Shown: piece by piece, positions 35,828 through 44,270 of the stretch | Layout: every line of letters starts with the position of its first letter | How positions within the stretch are numbered: position 1 is the first letter of the stretch | Assembly: GCA_002377245.1 (NCBI GenBank) | Contig: DFPL01000362.1 | Location: 1 to 51,159, forward strand | Reading direction: 5' to 3' | From: Enterobacteriaceae bacterium UBA3516 | GTDB taxonomy: Bacteria; Pseudomonadota; Gammaproteobacteria; Enterobacterales; Enterobacteriaceae | DNA length: 51,159 nt | The notes under the pieces: generated by a model | The model's database searches: none | What the model saw: only the letters and a program-made list of their open reading frames with translations | Told to the model about the DNA's origin: nothing | Position numbers and translations under genes: made by a program

Positions 35828-36120
35828 TTGATACCTTTTCTCTGCCGCTTTTTGGGCTGAACTCGATACAGGTGTTTGACGTGAGAGATGATTTAGCTTA
35901 CAAGGAGTACCGATTTGAGTGTCAGCGAATGCCAACTACCATAAATGATGTCTACGGGTAGTTAGTGATTTATTCAGTTGCCAAACCAGTCATAGTACTG
36001 AGATAATTTTTGGTCTGACTCTCGAACTTACGTATATGAGGTTTCAGTTCATGTCCTGCTCCGCAAGGTAACAACGAAGCAGGTTTATCATCAACGAATA
36101 GTCTTAGTAGTACCGAAAAA
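35828..36120 (+). promoter_or_regulatory. aroK upstream/leader region (293 bp)
   Basis: The gap between hofQ and aroK is more AT-rich than its flanks. A consensus ribosome site AAGGAG (35902-35907) stands 7 bases before a TTG codon that opens a 9-codon frame ending in TAA at 35944. A perfect 7-bp inverted repeat (AACTACC / GGTAGTT, 35934-35963) overlaps its end. A second hairpin (CCTGCT / AGCAGG, 36055-36083) lies nearer aroK. The region would hold promoters of the dam superoperon, but I cannot fix the -10 and -35 boxes. Confidence 0.45.
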
Positions 36121-36642
36121 ATGGCAGAGAAACGCAATATCTTTCTGGTTGGGCCTATGGGTGCCGGCAAAAGCACTATTGGGCGTCAGTTAGCTCAACA
36201 ACTCAATATGGAATTTTACGATTCTGATCAAGAGATTGAGAAACGAACCGGAGCTGATGTGGGCTGGGTCTTCGATGTAGAAGGTGAAGAAGGTTTCCGC
36301 GATCGCGAAGAAAAGATCATCAATGAGCTTACGGAAAAGCAGGGAATTGTCCTGGCGACCGGCGGCGGCTCTGTGAAATCTCGCGAAACCCGTAATCGTC
36401 TCTCCGCCCGGGGTGTCGTGGTTTATCTGGAAACCACCATCGAAAAGCAATTGGCTCGTACTCAACGTGACAAAAAACGTCCACTTCTGCAGGTGGAAAC
36501 GCCACCGCGCGAAGTGCTGGTGGCGCTGGCTGATGAACGCAATCCTCTCTATGAAGAGATTGCTGACGTTACCATTCGCACTGATGACCAGAGCGCAAAA
36601 GTTGTCGCAAACCAGATTATTCATATGCTGGAAAGCAACTAA
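36121..36642 (+). CDS. aroK: Shikimate kinase I AroK
   Basis: A 173-residue cytoplasmic kinase, the same length as E. coli AroK. It phosphorylates shikimate at the 3-hydroxyl on the way to chorismate. The P-loop GPMGAGKST is at 11-19. The shikimate-binding DSD (about 34-36), RE near FRDRE, and GGG (ATGGGS) are present, as is the lid Arg-rich region. The ATG has no good Shine-Dalgarno sequence (GTACCGAAAAA precedes it). It is the first gene of the aroK-aroB-damX-dam-rpe-gph-trpS superoperon. Confidence 0.97.
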   Translation: MAEKRNIFLVGPMGAGKSTIGRQLAQQLNMEFYDSDQEIEKRTGADVGWVFDVEGEEGFRDREEKIINELTEKQGIVLATGGGSVKSRETRNRLSARGVVVYLETTIEKQLARTQRDKKRPLLQVETPPREVLVALADERNPLYEEIADVTIRTDDQSAKVVANQIIHMLESN

Positions 36643-36697
36643 TTCTGGCTCAATTCACAGGCCTGCGGGTTTAAGCATTTAAGGTGGATGTCGCGTC

Positions 36698-37786
36698 ATG
36701 GAGAGGATCACAGTCACTCTTGGGGAACGGAGTTACCCTATAACCATCGCGGCTGGTTTGTTCAACGACCCAGCTTCCTTCTTGCCCCTGAAGTCCGGTG
36801 ATCAGGTTATGCTGGTCACCAACGAAACACTGGCACCCCTCTATCTCGACAAAGTCCGTCAGGTGCTGGAATCAGCGGGTGTTAAGGTTGACAGTGTGGT
36901 CTTACCGGATGGCGAGCAGTATAAAAGCCTGACGGTTATGGACACCGTGTTTACCGCCCTTTTGCAAAAACCCCACGGTCGTGACACAACGCTAGTTGCA
37001 CTGGGTGGCGGAGTGGTCGGTGATCTCACCGGCTTCGCTGCGGCCAGCTATCAGCGCGGCGTTCGTTTTATTCAGGTTCCTACTACTCTGCTTTCTCAGG
37101 TCGACTCCTCCGTCGGCGGGAAAACAGCGGTTAACCATCCTCTTGGCAAAAATATGATTGGCGCGTTTTACCAGCCGGCTTCGGTCGTGGTGGATCTTGA
37201 CTGCCTTTCTACCTTGCCTGCACGGGAGTTATCGTCTGGTCTGGCTGAAGTTATTAAATACGGCATCATTCTTGATGGCGCTTTTTTCGACTGGCTGGAA
37301 GAAAATCTGGATGCGTTGCTGCGTCTGGATGGCAAGGCGATGGCTTACTGTATCCGCCGTTGTTGTGAGCTAAAAGCCGAAGTTGTGGCAGCTGACGAGC
37401 GGGAAACAGGCTTACGTGCTTTACTCAATCTGGGACATACCTTTGGTCATGCAATAGAAGCCGAAATGGGTTACGGCAACTGGCTGCATGGTGAAGCTGT
37501 CGCAGCAGGAATGGTGATGGCGGCGCGCGCATCTGAGCGTTTGGGGCAGTTTAGCCCACAGGATACGCAACGCATTATCACCTTGCTCAAACGTGCCGGT
37601 TTACCGGTGAGTGGGCCGCAAGAGATGTCTGCTCAGGCATATATTCCGCATATGCTGCGTGACAAAAAAGTGTTAGCAGGCGAGCTGCGTTTAGTGCTCC
37701 CGCTGGCGATAGGGAAGAGTGAAGTTCGTGGCGGAGTGTCACAAGAGGTCGTTCTTGGCGCCATTGCTGATTGCCAGCAGGCGTAA
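36698..37786 (+). CDS. aroB: 3-dehydroquinate synthase AroB
   Basis: A 362-residue NAD+- and Zn2+-dependent enzyme, identical in length to E. coli AroB. It converts DAHP to 3-dehydroquinate, the second shikimate pathway step. The NAD-binding GGGVVGDLTGFAA (about 104-116), the SSVGGKTAVN motif and the metal ligands in GHTFGHAIE and HGEAVAAGM are intact. It lies 55 bp after aroK. Confidence 0.98.
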   Translation: MERITVTLGERSYPITIAAGLFNDPASFLPLKSGDQVMLVTNETLAPLYLDKVRQVLESAGVKVDSVVLPDGEQYKSLTVMDTVFTALLQKPHGRDTTLVALGGGVVGDLTGFAAASYQRGVRFIQVPTTLLSQVDSSVGGKTAVNHPLGKNMIGAFYQPASVVVDLDCLSTLPARELSSGLAEVIKYGIILDGAFFDWLEENLDALLRLDGKAMAYCIRRCCELKAEVVAADERETGLRALLNLGHTFGHAIEAEMGYGNWLHGEAVAAGMVMAARASERLGQFSPQDTQRIITLLKRAGLPVSGPQEMSAQAYIPHMLRDKKVLAGELRLVLPLAIGKSEVRGGVSQEVVLGAIADCQQA

Positions 37787-37875
37787 CAATTAGAAAGGTT
37801 TGCTGCGCGTGCGCGGCGTTTAAATTCGGGTTTTATGCACGGGTGGTCGGCATAAACCTTTGAGTGGGGTGTTAA

Positions 37876-39195
37876 ATGGATGAATTCAAACCAGAAGACG
37901 ATCTGAAACCCGATCCAAGCGATCGTCGTACTGGTCGTTCTCGTCAATCTTCTGAACGTGTCGATGAGCCGCAAATCAATTTTGATGATGTTGAGCTTGA
38001 TGCTGACGATCGCCGTCCTTCGCGCGCGCGTAAAGTGCGTGATGACCGTGATGATTACGAAGAAGAAGATTACGAAGCGGAAGAGGAGTCGCTTGACGAA
38101 GAGCGTGCTGAACGCCGTCCGCGCAAGCGTAAAAAAGCGGTTGCAGCGAAACCCGCTTCACGCCAGTACGTCATGATGGGAGTGGGCATTCTGGTGCTTC
38201 TGCTGCTCATCGTGGGTATCGGCTCTGCCCTTAAGGCGCCGTCCGCCCCCGCAACGAATGAATCCGCATCGACGGAAAAAAGTATCGATCTTTCTGGCAA
38301 CGGTACGAACGCAGCCTCCGAGCAGGCCAACGGCGCGCAACCTGCCCCAGGTAATACGCCAGCACAGGATACCGCTGCGAATGCGAACGGATCGCGCGAT
38401 GTCTCTTTGCCACCTATCTCTTCTACGCCTTCTCAAAGCCAAACGGTTGTAGCACCGGAAGGTCAGCAACGGCTGGAAGTGCAGGGCGATCTGAATAGCG
38501 CACTGGCTTCTCCGCAAGGCCAGAACCAAATTAACAGTGCCGTCGCCAACAGTACGTTGCCGACTGAGCCTGCAACCGTTGCCCCGGTACGCGGCGGTAA
38601 CAGCAATGCAGCACACGCAACGGCTGAAAATAACACCAGCACTACGCGTCCTGAACGTAAGCAGATGGTGATCGAACCGAAGCCGCAGGTTAAACAGCCT
38701 GTTGCTAAAGCAGAACCAAAAACTGAACCAAAAGCGGTTACGCCTACTGCCCAGCAGCCGAAGCGCACTGAAAGCGTAGCCGCCGCACCGGTGAAAGCGC
38801 CAGCGGCAACTGCGCCAGCACCTGCCGCGACACCGAAAGCGACAACCACGGCGCCAGCAGCCGCACCAACGGCCACCGCCGCCGCGCCTGCTGCCAGTGG
38901 TGGCGCAACGGGGAACGTGGGTTCACTGAAGTCTGCGCCGGGTAGCCATTACACTCTGCAACTGAGTAGCTCATCAAATTCCAATAACCTGAATGCCTGG
39001 GCGAAGAAAGAAAATCTGAAAAACTTCGTGGTTTATCAGACGACCCGCAACGGTCAACCATGGTATGTGCTGGTGAGCGGCGTCTATTCTTCCAAAGAAG
39101 ATGCCAAACGTGCGGTCGCTACGTTGCCGTCCGATGTACAGGCGAAAAACCCGTGGGCGAAACCGCTGCATCAGGTTCAGGCCGATCTGAAGTAA
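37876..39195 (+). CDS. damX: Cell division protein DamX (SPOR domain)
   Basis: A 439-residue bitopic inner-membrane protein (E. coli DamX is about 428). The cytoplasmic part (1-98) is highly charged, with acidic runs and the basic RPRKRKK before the membrane helix at about 99-118. A long periplasmic linker rich in Ala, Pro, Thr and Gln follows. The SPOR domain (about 355-435, starting SHYTLQLSSSSNSNNLNAW) binds denuded glycan at the septal ring. The linker varies most between species. It lies between aroB and dam. Confidence 0.95.
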   Translation: MDEFKPEDDLKPDPSDRRTGRSRQSSERVDEPQINFDDVELDADDRRPSRARKVRDDRDDYEEEDYEAEEESLDEERAERRPRKRKKAVAAKPASRQYVMMGVGILVLLLLIVGIGSALKAPSAPATNESASTEKSIDLSGNGTNAASEQANGAQPAPGNTPAQDTAANANGSRDVSLPPISSTPSQSQTVVAPEGQQRLEVQGDLNSALASPQGQNQINSAVANSTLPTEPATVAPVRGGNSNAAHATAENNTSTTRPERKQMVIEPKPQVKQPVAKAEPKTEPKAVTPTAQQPKRTESVAAAPVKAPAATAPAPAATPKATTTAPAAAPTATAAAPAASGGATGNVGSLKSAPGSHYTLQLSSSSNSNNLNAWAKKENLKNFVVYQTTRNGQPWYVLVSGVYSSKEDAKRAVATLPSDVQAKNPWAKPLHQVQADLK

Positions 39196-39262
39196 TGTTT
39201 AAAGCGCAGGATGCTGTCGGAGCTGTCTCCACAGCCGGAGAGAGTGTAATCAATCATCCAGC

Positions 39263-40084
39263 ATGAAAAAAAATCGCGCTTTTCTGAAATGGGCAGGGGG
39301 GAAATACCCCCTGCTTACCGATATTGAACGACATTTGCCTGCGGGCGATTGTCTTATCGAACCCTTCGTCGGTGCGGGTTCTGTTTTCCTCAATACTTCG
39401 TATTCCCGTTATATTCTTGCGGATATCAACAGCGATCTGATAAGCCTGTACAACATTGTTAAAGACAATGTGGAAGGCTATGTTGATGCCGCGCGGCTGC
39501 TTTTCACCCCGGACAACAATCAGTCAGAGGTGTATTACCAGCTTCGCAGTGAATTCAACCAGAGTCGGGATCCTTTCCGTCGCTCGGTGTTGTTCCTGTA
39601 TCTCAATCGTCACGGGTACAACGGGCTGTGTCGTTATAATTTGCGTGGGGAATTTAACGTACCCTTTGGTCGTTACAAAAAGCCCTACTTCCCCGAGGCG
39701 GAGTTGTATCATTTCGCCCAAAAAGCGCAGAATGCCTTTTTCTACTGTGAATCTTACGCTGACAGTATGGCGCGCGCGGATGCCCGTTCCGTGGTGTATT
39801 GCGATCCGCCTTACGCGCCGCTTTCTGCTACGGCAAATTTCACGGCTTACCACACCAACAGTTTTACTCTTGAGCAGCAGGCCCATCTGGCCTCTATTGC
39901 GGAGAGCCTGGTAAGCAATCGAATTCCGGTATTGATTTCCAACCATGACACGGCGCTGACCCGTGAGTGGTACAGTCAGGCAAAACTGCATGTGGTAAAG
40001 GTGCGGCGCAGTATCAGCAGCAATGGCGGTACACGCAAAAAAGTGGATGAATTATTGGCGTTGTATCGTCCGACGACCGTGTAG
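39263..40084 (+). CDS. dam: DNA adenine methyltransferase Dam
   Basis: A 273-residue class alpha N6-adenine methyltransferase (E. coli Dam is 278; this one lacks a few C-terminal residues). It methylates GATC sites for mismatch repair, SeqA-controlled replication and gene expression. The SAM-binding FVGAGS (35-40) and catalytic DPPY (181-184) motifs are intact. The GATC-reading residues around HGYNGLCRYN (118-127) and the N-terminal FLKWAGGK are conserved. It is preceded by damX and followed by rpe after 76 bp. Confidence 0.98.
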   Translation: MKKNRAFLKWAGGKYPLLTDIERHLPAGDCLIEPFVGAGSVFLNTSYSRYILADINSDLISLYNIVKDNVEGYVDAARLLFTPDNNQSEVYYQLRSEFNQSRDPFRRSVLFLYLNRHGYNGLCRYNLRGEFNVPFGRYKKPYFPEAELYHFAQKAQNAFFYCESYADSMARADARSVVYCDPPYAPLSATANFTAYHTNSFTLEQQAHLASIAESLVSNRIPVLISNHDTALTREWYSQAKLHVVKVRRSISSNGGTRKKVDELLALYRPTTV

Positions 40085-40160
40085 CCCGCTTGTTCTCGCC
40101 GTCGTTACGCGTTCACCTTAGCCTGTAAAATGACTTTATTTTCTTCTCAAGGAGATGCGG

Positions 40161-40838
40161 ATGACACAGTATTTGATTGCCCCTTCGATTCTCTCGGCTG
40201 ACTTTGCCCGTCTGGGTGAAGACACGGCAAAGGCGCTGGCCGCAGGTGGAGACGTGGTGCATTTTGACGTGATGGACAACCATTACGTGCCCAATCTGAC
40301 CATGGGGCCGATGGTGCTCAAAGCACTGCGTAACTATGGCATCACCGCACCGATTGACGTGCATCTGATGGTGAAACCGGTCGACCGTCTGGTCCCTGAC
40401 TTTGCCGCCGCCGGGGCAAGTATCATTACTTTCCACCCGGAAGCCTCCGAGCACGTTGACCGCACCCTGCAGCTGATCAAAGAGCAGGGCTGTAAAGCCG
40501 GGCTGGTTCTGAACCCGGCCACGCCGCTGAGCTATCTCGATCACGTGATGGATAAACTGGACGTTATCTTGCTGATGTCGGTTAACCCGGGCTTTGGTGG
40601 TCAATCCTTTATCCCTCACACGCTGGATAAACTGCGTGAAGTGCGCCGCCGCATTGATGAATCCGGTTTTGATATTCGTCTCGAAGTGGACGGTGGTGTG
40701 AAGGCCAGCAACATTCGTGATATCGCTGCCGCTGGCGCCGATATGTTTGTTGCAGGCTCTGCTATCTTCGACCAGCCGGACTACAAGAAAGTGATTGATG
40801 AAATGCGCAGTGAACTGGCAAAGGTAAGTCATGGATAA
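40161..40838 (+). CDS. rpe: Ribulose-phosphate 3-epimerase Rpe
   Basis: A 225-residue TIM-barrel enzyme, identical in length to E. coli Rpe. It interconverts ribulose 5-phosphate and xylulose 5-phosphate. Metal ligands are in HFDVMDNHYVPN and HLMVKP, and the phosphate site is in VNPGFGGQ. An ATG 6 bp upstream is in frame, but the AAGGAG at 40149-40154 directly abuts it, so the second ATG (MTQYLIAPS) with 6-base spacing is correct. It overlaps gph by 8 bp. Confidence 0.97.
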   Translation: MTQYLIAPSILSADFARLGEDTAKALAAGGDVVHFDVMDNHYVPNLTMGPMVLKALRNYGITAPIDVHLMVKPVDRLVPDFAAAGASIITFHPEASEHVDRTLQLIKEQGCKAGLVLNPATPLSYLDHVMDKLDVILLMSVNPGFGGQSFIPHTLDKLREVRRRIDESGFDIRLEVDGGVKASNIRDIAAAGADMFVAGSAIFDQPDYKKVIDEMRSELAKVSHG

Positions 40839-41592
40839 ATTGCAGGCAATTCGCGGGGTCGCATTTGACCTCGATGGGACGCTGGTCGACAGCGCACCGG
40901 GTTTAACCGCCGCGGTGGATAACGCGCTGTACGCGCTTGAACTGCCGCAGGCGGGTGAAGAACGCGTCATTACCTGGATTGGTAACGGGGCCGATGTGCT
41001 TATGTCACGGGCGCTCACCTGGTCGCTACAGGAACGTAATGCACAGCGTGCGGCGTCAGGAAAACCGGCGGTGAACGCCAATGATATCCCCCAGGATGAA
41101 CAGGCCTTCATGCTGCGTAAACTGTTTGACCGTTACTACGCCGAGTCGGTCGAAGAGGGCAGCTTCCTGTTCCCGGACGTTGCCGAGACGCTTGAGGTTC
41201 TTCATGCGAAAGGCTTGCCGCTGGCGCTGGTAACCAATAAACCGACGCCGTTTGTCGCCCCCCTGCTTGAAGCCCTCGGCATTGCCCATTATTTCAGCGT
41301 GGTCATCGGTGGTGACGACGTGCAGAACAAGAAGCCTCATCCAGAACCGCTGCTGCTGGTGGCGGAGAAGCTGGGTATGGCGCCCAATGAACTGCTGTTC
41401 GTCGGGGATTCCCGTAACGATATTCTCGCGGCCCAGGCGGCAGGCTGTTGCTCTGTTGGCCTGACGTATGGTTACAATTATGGCGAAGCGATTACCTTAA
41501 GCGAGCCGGACTACGTGTACGACCGCTTCAACGATTTACTGCCCGCTCTCGGGCTTTCGCACAGTGAAAATCAGGACGTGAAACATGACTAA
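40831..41592 (+). CDS. gph: Phosphoglycolate phosphatase Gph
   Basis: A 253-residue HAD-family phosphatase (E. coli Gph is 252). It dephosphorylates 2-phosphoglycolate, a product of the repair of 3'-phosphoglycolate DNA ends. Motif I FDLDGTLVDS gives nucleophile Asp13 and Asp15; motif II is LVTNKP, motif III has NKKPHP and motif IV FVGDSRND. It overlaps rpe and trpS by 8 bp each. Confidence 0.97.
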   Translation: MDKLQAIRGVAFDLDGTLVDSAPGLTAAVDNALYALELPQAGEERVITWIGNGADVLMSRALTWSLQERNAQRAASGKPAVNANDIPQDEQAFMLRKLFDRYYAESVEEGSFLFPDVAETLEVLHAKGLPLALVTNKPTPFVAPLLEALGIAHYFSVVIGGDDVQNKKPHPEPLLLVAEKLGMAPNELLFVGDSRNDILAAQAAGCCSVGLTYGYNYGEAITLSEPDYVYDRFNDLLPALGLSHSENQDVKHD

Positions 41593-42589
41593 GCCCATCG
41601 TATTTAGTGGCGCACAGCCCTCAGGTGAATTGACCATTGGTAACTACATGGGTGCGCTGCGTCAGTGGGTAAACATGCAGGATGATTACCACTGCATCTA
41701 CTGCATCGTTGACCTGCATGCCATCACTGCGCGTCAGGACCCTGAGAAGCTGCGTAAAGCCACGCTGGACACGCTCGCACTTTACCTTGCCTGCGGGATC
41801 GATCCTGAGAAAAGCACCATCTTCGTTCAGTCTCATGCCCCTGAGCATGCACAGCTGGGCTGGGCACTGAACTGCTATACCTACTTCGGCGAACTGAGCC
41901 GCATGACGCAGTTTAAAGACAAATCAGCGCGTTATGCTGAAAACATCAACGCCGGTTTGTTTGACTATCCGGTGCTGATGGCGGCGGACATCCTGTTGTA
42001 CCAGACTAACCTGGTGCCGGTGGGGGAAGACCAGAAACAGCATCTGGAGCTGAGCCGCGACATCGCGCAACGTTTCAACGCCCTTTACGGCGATGTCTTT
42101 AAAGTGCCTGAGCCGTTCATTCCGAAATCTGGTGCCCGCGTGATGTCTCTGCTGGAGCCGACCAAGAAGATGTCCAAGTCTGACGATAACCGCAATAACG
42201 TTATCGGCCTGCTGGAAGACCCGAAATCGGTGGTTAAGAAGATCAAACGTGCCATGACCGACGGTGATGAGCCGCCGGTGGTGCGTTACGACGTTAAAGA
42301 GAAAGCGGGTGTCTCCAACCTGCTCGACATCCTCTCTGCGGTGTCAGGCAAGAGCATTCCTGAACTTGAGCAGCATTTCGAAGGCAAAATGTATGGTCAT
42401 CTGAAAGGTGAAGTGGCAGAGGCCGTTTCCGGTATGCTGACTGAACTTCAGGAGCGCTACCATCGTTACCGCAACGATGAAGCTTTCCTGCAAAAGATCA
42501 TGAAAGAAGGTGCCGAGAAAGCCAGCGCACACGCATCTCAGACGCTGAAGGCCGTGTACGAAGCGATTGGGTTTGTCGCCAAACCATAA
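41585..42589 (+). CDS. trpS: Tryptophanyl-tRNA synthetase TrpS
   Basis: A 334-residue class Ic aminoacyl-tRNA synthetase, the same length as E. coli TrpS. The HIGH-equivalent TIGN is at 17-20 and the KMSKS loop at 195-199. It charges tRNA-Trp. It is the last gene of the superoperon and is followed by a strong terminator. Confidence 0.98.
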   Translation: MTKPIVFSGAQPSGELTIGNYMGALRQWVNMQDDYHCIYCIVDLHAITARQDPEKLRKATLDTLALYLACGIDPEKSTIFVQSHAPEHAQLGWALNCYTYFGELSRMTQFKDKSARYAENINAGLFDYPVLMAADILLYQTNLVPVGEDQKQHLELSRDIAQRFNALYGDVFKVPEPFIPKSGARVMSLLEPTKKMSKSDDNRNNVIGLLEDPKSVVKKIKRAMTDGDEPPVVRYDVKEKAGVSNLLDILSAVSGKSIPELEQHFEGKMYGHLKGEVAEAVSGMLTELQERYHRYRNDEAFLQKIMKEGAEKASAHASQTLKAVYEAIGFVAKP

Positions 42590-42610
42590 CGGTACACTCA
42601 CCAACATGAA

Positions 42611-42634
42611 GAGGGCTCAGGCCCTCTTTTTTTG
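42611..42634 (+). terminator. Rho-independent terminator of the dam superoperon
   Basis: GAGGGC pairs with GCCCTC across a TCAG loop and is followed by a run of seven to eight T. It begins 21 bp after the trpS stop. Confidence 0.92.
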
Positions 42635-42650
42635 TATTAAATTCAGTAAA

Positions 42651-43382
42651 TTAATGCCGATGGTTGTTAATGGTTAGCGTGACGCGGTTGGCACGACAAA
42701 ACAGTTCTGAAACGTGCACCGGTTTACTGTTCTGGTCGAAGGCAATTTTACTGATGCGAAAAAGAGGCTCCCCTAGCTCACATTTGAGCCATTTCGCCTG
42801 AGAACGGGTCGCGGCAAAGATATCAATCGTTTTGTTGTCGCTAATGACCTGAGTGTCGTAGTGCTTCTGGAAAATCTGGTAGGTCGACAGGCCATCGTTG
42901 TAATGGTTATCAAATTCCGGGTAGCGCGACAGGGGTATCCATGAGCTGTCGATAAACAGCGGTTCTTTATCGAGATACATGACGCGGCTTAAATGGAACA
43001 CCTCGCTATTTCCGGGAATATTGAGTTTCTCGCAAAAGGGGGCCGCGCTTATCCGCGCCTGCTCAATCACTTTCTCTTTGGTGGGTTTCCCCTGTGAGAC
43101 GCCAAAATCGGTAAAACCACTCACGGTCAGGAGCGCGTTCTCCACTTTTTGACTCTGCACGAATGTCCCTTTACCCTGCCAGCGAATCAGTACACCATCT
43201 GACACCAGGTCGCTTATGGCTTTACGTATCGTAATCCGGCTGACGTTGTAAAGCGTACACAGTTCGGTTTCGGTGGGGATCTGCTGCCCGGCTTTATAGA
43301 TTCCCTGCGCAATATCATCCAGTAAACGCTGGCGTACCGTGGCATAGAGTAATTGATGAGAATAGCGATCCGTAGCTGGCAT
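42651..43382 (-). CDS. frlR: frl operon regulator FrlR (GntR/HutC family)
   Basis: A 243-residue transcription factor, equal in length to E. coli FrlR. The winged helix occupies about 10-75 (VSRITIRKAISDLVSDGVLIRWQGKGTFV), and the UTRA ligand-binding domain about 95-238. It probably controls frlABCD in response to fructoselysine or its phosphate; the effector is not shown by the sequence. It lies 102 bp after frlD on the same strand, with a perfect hairpin between, so it may be only partly co-transcribed. Confidence 0.93.
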   Translation of the reverse strand: MPATDRYSHQLLYATVRQRLLDDIAQGIYKAGQQIPTETELCTLYNVSRITIRKAISDLVSDGVLIRWQGKGTFVQSQKVENALLTVSGFTDFGVSQGKPTKEKVIEQARISAAPFCEKLNIPGNSEVFHLSRVMYLDKEPLFIDSSWIPLSRYPEFDNHYNDGLSTYQIFQKHYDTQVISDNKTIDIFAATRSQAKWLKCELGEPLFRISKIAFDQNSKPVHVSELFCRANRVTLTINNHRH

Positions 43383-43445
43383 GACTCAACCCTGATATGA
43401 AGAGAATAGAGCGATTATAGGGTTGTTTATCAGCCAGTCATAGAT

Positions 43446-43479
43446 CGCAGGCATGAAGTTCAAATCCCCCATGCCTGCG
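43446..43479 (-). terminator. Perfect inverted repeat between frlD and frlR
   Basis: CGCAGGCATG and CATGCCTGCG form a 10-bp perfect stem with a 14-base loop, 5 bp after the frlD stop. There is no T run, so it is more likely an mRNA-stabilising structure or a partial attenuator than a full terminator. Confidence 0.5.
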
Positions 43480-43484
43480 TTCCA

Positions 43485-44270
43485 CTACCATGCGCCATGG
43501 TACTGAATGGTACGCGCCGCACTCTGCGTACCCTGTTCCATGGCCTGCGAAAGCGAGTTGTTATTCGCCACCGCGCACAGGAAGCCCGCAATATACGAAT
43601 CGCCTGCCCCCATGGTATCGACCACCTTTACCTCGAGGGCGGCCTGACGCCAGAACTGCCTGCCGTCCCAGGCGATACTGCCCTGTTCACCCAGCGTCAC
43701 AATCATCATGCCTGCCCCCTGTTCAACGCTTGCTTGCATGCGTGCCTGTAAATCAGCATCTTCCTGCTGCGCCGAGGCGAAGACGAAGTCGAGATGAGGC
43801 AATAGGGAAGGCCAGAGCGGACTGTCCCATTTATCGGCGAAGTCAAAGGCGGTGAGTTTACCGGCAGCATGCAGTCGGGGAAACGCACTCTCCGCATGCC
43901 CCCAGATAGCAGAGTGAATAATGTCATAGCCCGCAAGCCAGGCGAAATCGTGCTCTTCCAGGATGAAATCTGCCATGACACCTTCGGTGTACTCGCCCAG
44001 CACACGATCGTTACCTTTCATCTCCACCTGTGTTTGCGCGGTGACGCCACATTTCACATGCACGTGACGAGTGTCGACGCCCGCTCTGGCCATGTCCGCT
44101 TTTAGCATCCGCCCATACTCATCTTCCCCAACCCAGGTCACGCAGCCAGGCTTCATGCCGTAGCGGGTACTGTAAACCGCGACGTTCACGGCATTGCCAC
44201 CGGAAAACGCTTTGCCGAGGTGCGGGTAGATATCGACGCAATTATCGCCGAGGGTAGCCAGCCGTTTCAT
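43485..44270 (-). CDS. frlD: Fructoselysine 6-kinase FrlD
   Basis: A 261-residue PfkB/ribokinase-family kinase, as long as E. coli FrlD. It phosphorylates fructoselysine at C6 with ATP. The N-terminal substrate motif GGNAVNVAVY (about 24-33) and the C-terminal anion-hole and catalytic base motif DTMGAGDSYIAGFL (about 212-225) are intact. It overlaps frlC by 4 bp (ATGA), implying coupled translation. Confidence 0.96.
   Translation of the reverse strand: MKRLATLGDNCVDIYPHLGKAFSGGNAVNVAVYSTRYGMKPGCVTWVGEDEYGRMLKADMARAGVDTRHVHVKCGVTAQTQVEMKGNDRVLGEYTEGVMADFILEEHDFAWLAGYDIIHSAIWGHAESAFPRLHAAGKLTAFDFADKWDSPLWPSLLPHLDFVFASAQQEDADLQARMQASVEQGAGMMIVTLGEQGSIAWDGRQFWRQAALEVKVVDTMGAGDSYIAGFLCAVANNNSLSQAMEQGTQSAARTIQYHGAW

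Noticed and set aside
40113..41111. 332-codon reverse ORF across rpe and gph
   Set aside because: It is antisense to two fully conserved genes with clear motifs; its length follows from the codon bias of the sense strand.
43446..43485. tRNA-like end (GTTCAAATCC motif beside an inverted repeat) between frlD and frlR
   Set aside because: The stem bases flanking the T-loop-like sequence do not pair and no D or anticodon arm exists, so it is neither a tRNA nor a clear attachment site.
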